Positions 59,329 to 64,000 of a stretch of DNA of 64,000 bases are shown here, one piece after another. The first letter of the stretch is position 1; every line of letters begins with the position of its first letter. The notes beneath the pieces were generated by a model. The model worked only from the letters and a program-made list of their open reading frames with translations. It did not search any database and had not been told where the DNA came from. The DNA comes from Mycobacterium sp. (GTDB taxonomy: Bacteria; Actinomycetota; Actinomycetes; Mycobacteriales; Mycobacteriaceae): NCBI RefSeq assembly GCF_008709575.1, contig NZ_VYIK01000005.1:18989-82988 (forward strand), given 5' to 3'. The translations under genes were made by a program, and so were the position numbers.

Positions 59329-59537
59329 TCGACGACACCCTGCTGGACATCTTGGTCTGCCCGGCCGACCGGGGGCCGTTGCTGCTGATCGGGGACGTGC
59401 TCTACAACCCGCGGCTGCGGCGCGCCTACCGGATCGATGACGGCATCCCGGTGCTGCTTGTCGACGAGGCCCGTGACGTCGACGACGACGAGCACACCCG
59501 GCTCATGGCGCAAGCAGACCCGGAAGATCCCCGGTGA
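59325..59537 (+). CDS. Trm112-like small protein (Rv1684-like)
   Basis: 70 residues. LLDILVCPADRGPLLLIGD and RRAYRIDDGIPVLLVDEAR match the Trm112/UPF0434 fold, but only one cysteine remains of the zinc site. Such proteins support methyltransferases in other systems; its role here is unknown. ATG 59325 overlaps the fusion gene stop by 4 bp; its end overlaps the convergent TetR gene by 35 bp. Confidence 0.85.
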   Translation: MIDDTLLDILVCPADRGPLLLIGDVLYNPRLRRAYRIDDGIPVLLVDEARDVDDDEHTRLMAQADPEDPR

Positions 59538-60117
59538 GGTAGCGCTGCAGGTTCGGCGCGACGGTCCGCGCGATGCGCTCGGGCGGCAGCGACTTGAACG
59601 GCTCCAGCTCCAGGATATAGCGGGCCATCGCCATGCCCACCAACTCGGAGGCGACGAACTGGACGCGGACGACTCCGCTGCCCGGGGGATCGTCGACGCG
59701 GGATCCGACCTCGACGGCGACAATCTCTCGCAGCAATGACCGGAACAGGCTCACGTCCACGCCGGCCAGCAACGACCGAAGCTCGGCGATGAAACCCGCG
59801 CCGATTTCGGAGTCCCACAGCGGCAACAGCAGCGACGGCAGCGCGTAGCCGAGTTCTTCGACCGGGGTCTCCCGCAGGGCCTCGACGACCCAGTCGATGG
59901 GAATGTGGATCGCGGCCGCGAACAGCTGCTCCTTGGTGCCGAAGTAGTGGTGCACCAGCGCCGCATCCACGCCGGCGGCCGCGGCGACTGCCCGCACCGA
60001 GGTCTTGTCGAAACCTTTGCGCACAAACAATGCTCGAGCGCCGGTCAAGATACGCTCGCGGGCGCCGGAATTGCCGACCGGTCGGCCCGGACGTTTGCCT
60101 TCGACGCCGGTGGTCAC
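59503..60117 (-). CDS. TetR-family regulator (Rv1685c-like)
   Basis: 204 residues. The N-terminal HTH (RERILTGARALFVRKGF, TSVRAVAAAAGVDAALVHHYF) is followed by a variable ligand-binding domain. It starts 3 bp after the ABC-2 permease stop on the same strand, so it is the last gene of the ATPase-permease-regulator unit and probably controls it. GTG 60117. Confidence 0.88.
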   Translation of the reverse strand: MTTGVEGKRPGRPVGNSGARERILTGARALFVRKGFDKTSVRAVAAAAGVDAALVHHYFGTKEQLFAAAIHIPIDWVVEALRETPVEELGYALPSLLLPLWDSEIGAGFIAELRSLLAGVDVSLFRSLLREIVAVEVGSRVDDPPGSGVVRVQFVASELVGMAMARYILELEPFKSLPPERIARTVAPNLQRYLTGDLPGLLAP

Positions 60118-60120
60118 GGC

Positions 60121-60942
60121 CTAGGGCGTCCGTCGCCGCAGTGTCGCGGCGGCCAGACCCAGCGCCGTGATCGCAAAACTCACGACGACCACGATGTCGC
60201 GGACGGCGATGTAGGTCAGTTCGGAATGGGCGCCCACCTGCTGGAGCGCCTCCAAGGCGTAGCTGGCAGGCAGGGCATTGCTGATCCACTCCAGCCAGGT
60301 CGGCATCAGAGCCCGCGGGACGATGATGCCGGCCAGCAGCAGCTGCGGCGCCATCACCATCGGGATGAACTGCACGGCCTGAAACTCGGTGCGGGCGAAC
60401 GCACTGCACAGCAGGCCGAGCCCGACACCCAGGACGGCGTTGATGATCGCGATCGCGAACACCGCCACCGGGCTGCCCGCGGTGTCGAATCCGAGCAGCC
60501 AAAACGCCACAACGCAGGCCAGCGTGGCCTGCGCCGCCGCCGCCATCGAAAACGCGGTCCCGTATGCGGCGAGCAGATCAAGTCGGCGCAGCGGAGTGGT
60601 CAAGATCCGCTCCAGCGTTCCCGACGACCGTTCGCGCTGCATGGTGATCGCCGTGATCACGAACATCACGAACAACGGGAACAGGCCCAGCAGGACCAGG
60701 CAGGCTGTGTTGAACCCGGTCGGGGCACCAGGGCGGTGCGGGACCTGCTCGAACATGAAATACATCAGTGTGATGATCAGGACGGGCACGGCCAGGATCA
60801 TCGCGATGCTGCGGCGATCGGCGGCCAGCTGGCGCAGGATCCGCGTTGTGGTGGCGGTGTAGTTCTTCAGCGTCAGCCGGCCGCGGGCGCGGTGGTGGTG
60901 CGCCGGATGATGGACAGAAACGCTTCCTCCAGTGACGTGCAT
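60121..60942 (-). CDS. ABC-2 type permease (Rv1686c-like)
   Basis: About 250 to 273 residues with six hydrophobic segments (SIAMILAVPVLIITLMYFMF, LLGLFPLFVMFVITAI, ATLACVVAFWLLGF and others) and ERSSGTLERILTTPLRR, the ABC-2 coupling signature. ATG 60942 lies 70 bp inside the ATPase gene. The family-like start LTLKNYTATTTRILRQL corresponds to CTG 60876 overlapping the ATPase TGA as CTGA, where relatives would have GTGA. Its ATPase partner upstream is broken. Confidence 0.85.
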   Translation of the reverse strand: MHVTGGSVSVHHPAHHHRARGRLTLKNYTATTTRILRQLAADRRSIAMILAVPVLIITLMYFMFEQVPHRPGAPTGFNTACLVLLGLFPLFVMFVITAITMQRERSSGTLERILTTPLRRLDLLAAYGTAFSMAAAAQATLACVVAFWLLGFDTAGSPVAVFAIAIINAVLGVGLGLLCSAFARTEFQAVQFIPMVMAPQLLLAGIIVPRALMPTWLEWISNALPASYALEALQQVGAHSELTYIAVRDIVVVVSFAITALGLAAATLRRRTP

Positions 60943-61363
60943 CCGGTTTCCTCCCGTAGACGGCGGGGCGTGGTGTGGGCCAGGAGTCGTCCTTCGCGCA
61001 GGAGCAGCAGATCGGCGCAGCGGGCGGTGCGGCAGTCGCGCAAATCCACTGCGTCGATGACCTCGTCGGCGGCGTGACGGCCGACAGCGCAGAGTTCGGC
61101 GAAGTAGCGGACGTTGTCGATCACCCGCAATGGCGCAGCCCGGGCGAGCCGGCCGGTTGGCCCAGCACGCCCACCGAACCTGCGGCGACGACCTGGGTGC
61201 CGACGATGCAGCGCATCAGTGTGGTCTTGCCCGAGCCGGATGGGCCGAGCAGGCCGGTGATCGTCCCACGCGCGATGCGCACCGAGAAGTCCGACAGCGC
61301 CGGGCGCTTGCCACGGATGACCCGGAGATTGTCGATGGCGACGGCCGGCTCAAGGCGGTGCAC
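60873..61363 (-). pseudogene. Degenerate ABC transporter ATPase (Rv1687c-like)
   Basis: The 5' part (61363 down to about 61130) reads VHRLEPAVAIDNLRVIRG and Walker A GPSGSGKTTLM, then ends with GLRHCG and a stop. The 3' part in another frame resumes at LRVIDNVRYFAELCAVG, then jumps from RTARC to ADLLLLREGRLLAHT. The Q-loop, LSGGQ signature, Walker B, D-loop and H-loop are all absent. About 14 codons are lost with a frameshift at the first lesion and about 60 to 70 at the second, compared with a normal ABC ATPase. It cannot hydrolyse ATP normally. Confidence 0.85.
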
Positions 61364-61451
61364 GCAAAATTCATCGCCTGATGAAGCCACCACCCACTGA
61401 ATCTGTGCCGGTGCTGGCCGGTTGTCAACAGCGGCGGGCACAATCTGTCCG

Positions 61452-62063
61452 GTGAGCGCTGAGGAACTCGTCGTCGACCCGGTGGCGGCGGCGCGCCGGG
61501 TACTCGGTGCCACCCTGACCGGACGCGGTGTCAGCGCCACGATCGTCGAGGTGGAGGCCTACGGGGGTGTGCCCGACGGTCCCTGGCCGGATGCCGCGGC
61601 GCACTCCTATCGTGGCCGCAGCGTCCGCAACGCGGTGATGTTCGGGCCACCCGGGCGGCTCTACACCTACCGCAGCCACGGCATCCACGTGTGTGCCAAT
61701 GTCGTGTGCGGCCCCGACGGGACAGCGGCGGCGGTGCTGTTGCGGGCCGCGGCGATCGTGACCGGGGTTGAGGTCGCACGCTCCCGGCGTGGCGAGCCGG
61801 CCAGCGGCGCCGCACTGGCGCGCGGACCGGGGAATCTGTGCTCGGCGTTGGGAATCACCCTCGACGACAACGGGGTTGACCTGTTCGCTCCGGAAAGTCC
61901 GGTGCAACTGACGCTCAACGACCCGGTTGCCGCGGTCGCCGGCCCTCGGGTCGGCATCAGTGCGGCCGCCGACCGTCGGTGGCGACTCTGGCTGCCGGGC
62001 CGGGCGGAGGTCTCCGCCTACCGTCGCAGTTCCCGGGCACCGGCGCCGGGTGCCAGCGACTGA
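61452..62063 (+). CDS. mpg: 3-methyladenine DNA glycosylase (AAG/MPG family)
   Basis: 203 residues. Base-excision repair of alkylated purines. [40 protein letters not shown] and [11 protein letters not shown] are family landmarks, and the catalytic Glu lies in [12 protein letters not shown] 61452 ([15 protein letters not shown]) gives the usual length. An upstream ATG at 61422 would add ten unsupported residues. Confidence 0.93.
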   Translation: MSAEELVVDPVAAARRVLGATLTGRGVSATIVEVEAYGGVPDGPWPDAAAHSYRGRSVRNAVMFGPPGRLYTYRSHGIHVCANVVCGPDGTAAAVLLRAAAIVTGVEVARSRRGEPASGAALARGPGNLCSALGITLDDNGVDLFAPESPVQLTLNDPVAAVAGPRVGISAAADRRWRLWLPGRAEVSAYRRSSRAPAPGASD

Positions 62064-62081
62064 TCCGCAAAGATGTCAGTC

Positions 62082-63356
62082 ATGGGCGGCACCATCGTCG
62101 ACGAGCTGCGTTGGCGCGGGCTGATCGCGCAGTGCACCGATCTGGACGCGCTGGCGGACGAGGCGGCGCGTGGACCGCTCACGCTCTATGCGGGATTCGA
62201 CCCCACCGCTCCCAGTCTGCATGCCGGTCACCTGGTGCCGCTGCTGACGCTGCGCCGGTTTCAGCAGGCCGGACACCGGCCCATCGTGCTGGTCGGCGGG
62301 GCCACCGGCATGATCGGCGATCCCCGCGACAGCGGCGAGCGGGTACTCAACAGCGCCGACACTGTGCGGGACTGGACCGAGCGAATCCGACGCCAACTCG
62401 AGCGCTTTGTCGACTTCGACGATTCGCCGACCGGTGCGATCGTGGAGAACAATCTCGAGTGGACCGGCGCCATGTCGGCGATCGAGCTGCTGCGCGATAT
62501 CGGCAAGCACTTCTCGGTCAACGTGATGCTGGACCGCGACACCATCCGGCGCCGTCTGGACTCCGGGGGGATCTCCTACACCGAATTCAGCTACATGTTG
62601 TTGCAGGCCAACGACTATGTCGAACTCTGCCGTCGCCACCGCTGCGTGCTGCAGGTCGGCGGGTCCGACCAGTGGGGCAACATCATCGCCGGAGTGCGTC
62701 TGGTGCGCCAGATGCTCGGTGTGACCGCGCATGCCCTGACGGTTCCGCTGGTCACCGCCGCCGACGGGACAAAGTTCGGCAAATCCACCGGCGGCGACAC
62801 CGTGTGGCTCGACCCCGACCTGACCACGCCTTACTCCTGGTATCAGTACTTCATCAACACCGCTGACACCGACGTCATCCGTTATCTGCGCTGGTTCACC
62901 TTCCTGTCCGCCGACGAGTTGGCCGACCTCGAGGAAGCCACCGCGACACGGCCACAGCAGCGGGCGGCCCAGCGGCGACTGGCGCGCGAGCTGACCGCTT
63001 TGGTGCACGGCGAGACCGCCCGGACCGCGGTCGAACGGGCCAGTCAGGCGTTGTTCGGCCGGGGCGAACTGGCGCGTCTGGACGAAGCCACGCTGACTGC
63101 GGCGCTGCGCGAGACCCCGGTGGCCGAGTTGAAGCAGGGTGCGCCGGACGGGATCGTCGACCTGTTGGTGGCCAGCGGCCTGTGCCCGAGCAAGGGCGCG
63201 GCCCGGCGCACGATCGCCGAGGGCGGGGCCTGGGTCAACAACACCAGGATCGACGACGAGAACTGGGTGCCGCAGCCCGCCGACTTCCTGCACGGCCGGT
63301 GGCTGGTGCTGCGCCGGGGTAAGCGAAACATCGCCGGCGTCGAACGTATCGGCTGA
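62082..63356 (+). CDS. tyrS: Tyrosyl-tRNA synthetase
   Basis: 424 residues. Class I signatures HAGHL (HIGH equivalent, in [17 protein letters not shown]) and KFGKS (KMSKS equivalent). [14 protein letters not shown] and GGSDQWGNI are the tyrosine pocket. A C-terminal S4 domain ([19 protein letters not shown]) binds tRNA. ATG 62082 gives the M. tuberculosis length; ATG 62073 adds three residues. An rRNA operon follows. Confidence 0.97.
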   Translation: MGGTIVDELRWRGLIAQCTDLDALADEAARGPLTLYAGFDPTAPSLHAGHLVPLLTLRRFQQAGHRPIVLVGGATGMIGDPRDSGERVLNSADTVRDWTERIRRQLERFVDFDDSPTGAIVENNLEWTGAMSAIELLRDIGKHFSVNVMLDRDTIRRRLDSGGISYTEFSYMLLQANDYVELCRRHRCVLQVGGSDQWGNIIAGVRLVRQMLGVTAHALTVPLVTAADGTKFGKSTGGDTVWLDPDLTTPYSWYQYFINTADTDVIRYLRWFTFLSADELADLEEATATRPQQRAAQRRLARELTALVHGETARTAVERASQALFGRGELARLDEATLTAALRETPVAELKQGAPDGIVDLLVASGLCPSKGAARRTIAEGGAWVNNTRIDDENWVPQPADFLHGRWLVLRRGKRNIAGVERIG

Positions 63357-63365
63357 CTACTGTGA

Positions 63366-63379
63366 GCCGAAACCTCGGC
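63366..63379 (+). terminator. Small hairpin after tyrS
   Basis: GCCGA-AACC-TCGGC is a perfect 5-bp stem 10 bp after the tyrS stop, without a T tract. It could help end tyrS transcripts before the rRNA promoter. Confidence 0.35.
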
Positions 63380-63392
63380 ATTATCAGCAGAT

Positions 63393-63421
63393 TTGACTGT
63401 CGGCTGCCTCTGGCGTAGCTT
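63393..63421 (+). promoter_or_regulatory. rRNA operon promoter
   Basis: TTGACT, 17-bp spacing, TAGCTT, about 250 bp before the mature 16S start. TTGACT is the usual -35 of mycobacterial rRNA promoters. The -10 is only a fair match. A second promoter was not recognised. Confidence 0.6.
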
Positions 63422-63672
63422 AAGAGTTCGCGCCGCGGCCAGCCCGTGACGCGCCGACATCTCCGGTGGGCATAGCGCCACGGCGCACGACGTTCCACTA
63501 TTTCGCCTCCAGACAGTCCGCGGCAGTCGCCGCGGGTGCGAGGCAGGGGATGCAGGTGTTGTTTGAGAACTCAATAGTGTGTTTGGTGGTTTTTGTTTGT
63601 TGTTGTTTTTTGCCGCATTCTGATGCCCCGTGTCAGGGTGTGGTGTTGTTTTGGGATTGGATTTCTCTTGGT
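63422..63672 (+). other. rRNA leader with boxA antitermination and processing sequences
   Basis: TGTTTGAGA at 63560-63568, continuing ACTCAATAGTGTGTTTGG, is the conserved mycobacterial rRNA leader boxA region. A T/G-rich tract follows. GATGCCCCGTGTCAGGGTGT at about 63622 is the usual pre-16S processing stem region. No protein gene is seen in this interval. Confidence 0.8.
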
Positions 63673-64000
63673 TTTTGTTTGGAGAGTTTGATCCTGGCTC
63701 AGGACGAACGCTGGCGGCGTGCTTAACACATGCAAGTCGAACGGAAAGGCCCCTTCGGGGGTGCTCGAGTGGCGAACGGGTGAGTAACACGTGGGTGATC
63801 TGCCCTGCACTTCGGGATAAGCTTGGGAAACTGGGTCTAATACCGGATAGGACCATGCCATGCATGTGGTGTGGTGGAAAGCTTTTGTGGTGTGGGATGA
63901 GCCCGCGGCCTATCAGCTTGTTGGTGGGGTGATGGCCTACCAAGGCGACGACGGGTAGCCGGCCTGAGAGGGTGTCCTGGCACTCTTTGACTGTGATACG
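63673..64000 (+). rRNA. rrs: 16S ribosomal RNA, 5' part
   Basis: TTTTGTTTGGAGAGTTTGATC opens the gene, followed by CTGGCTCAGGACGAACGCTG and the actinobacterial V1-V2 region. It is cut by the end of the window. Bases up to about 63977 look normal. The last 25 depart at six positions from the near-universal CCGGCCACACTGGGACTGAG stretch, which suggests sequence error at an assembly edge. Its position downstream of tyrS is that of rrnB in two-operon mycobacteria. Confidence 0.97.

Overview
This is high-GC DNA with the gene content and order of a Mycobacterium chromosome. The reading frames match, in order, the M. tuberculosis segment from lgt through argH (Rv1614 to Rv1659), then the stretch ending in tyrS (Rv1683 to Rv1689); locus names come from memory of H37Rv gene order. 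The window ends inside a 16S rRNA gene lying directly downstream of tyrS. That is where the second rRNA operon (rrnB) sits in mycobacteria that carry two, so this is probably not a single-operon species of the M. tuberculosis type. The 16S fragment recalls the xenopi/celatum-like group, but I could not test this.

Layout: 1-5084 lgt (3' part), a DUF2752 protein, pykA, tesB and a membrane DUF2156 protein. 5023-11391 is the cytochrome bd block on the minus strand (cydA, cydB, cydD, cydC), followed by a small DUF4190 protein. 11505-13495 holds an HdeD-like protein and a membrane adenylate cyclase. A tRNA-Leu(CAA), the RNA-binding response regulator pdtaR, a thiolase-like/DUF35 pair, polA, rpsA and coaE follow. 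21762-32454 carries uvrB and uvrA, a mannosyltransferase, a universal stress protein and several small proteins. lysX is followed by the infC-rpmI-rplT-tsnR translation cluster with a leader containing two terminator-like hairpins. Then come a DUF2236 protein, a rhomboid-like protein and pheST.

Between pheT and argC lies the one clearly accessory stretch (44095-46033). It holds a decayed LuxR-type regulator, the right end and truncated tnpB of an IS200/IS605-like element, and a mazEF-like toxin-antitoxin pair. The compact arginine operon argCJBDFRGH follows, with ladder-like ARG boxes over the argC start. Most of its junctions overlap by 4 bp (GTGA or ATGA). Downstream are an intact ABC-F ATPase, a hydrolase/acyl-CoA synthetase fusion, a Trm112-like protein, a TetR/ABC-2 transporter cluster whose ATPase is broken, mpg, tyrS, and the rRNA promoter, leader and 5' 16S.

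I see no wholly new multigene system. The points most worth checking are: apparent non-canonical start codons (cydD, a DUF402 gene, infC, an ABC permease), the ruined ABC ATPase beside intact partners, the tnpB remnant with a hairpin right end sitting in a decayed regulator, candidate operators at cydA and the DUF2236 gene, a Ser-His rhomboid-like protein, and aberrant bases at the 16S end of the window.
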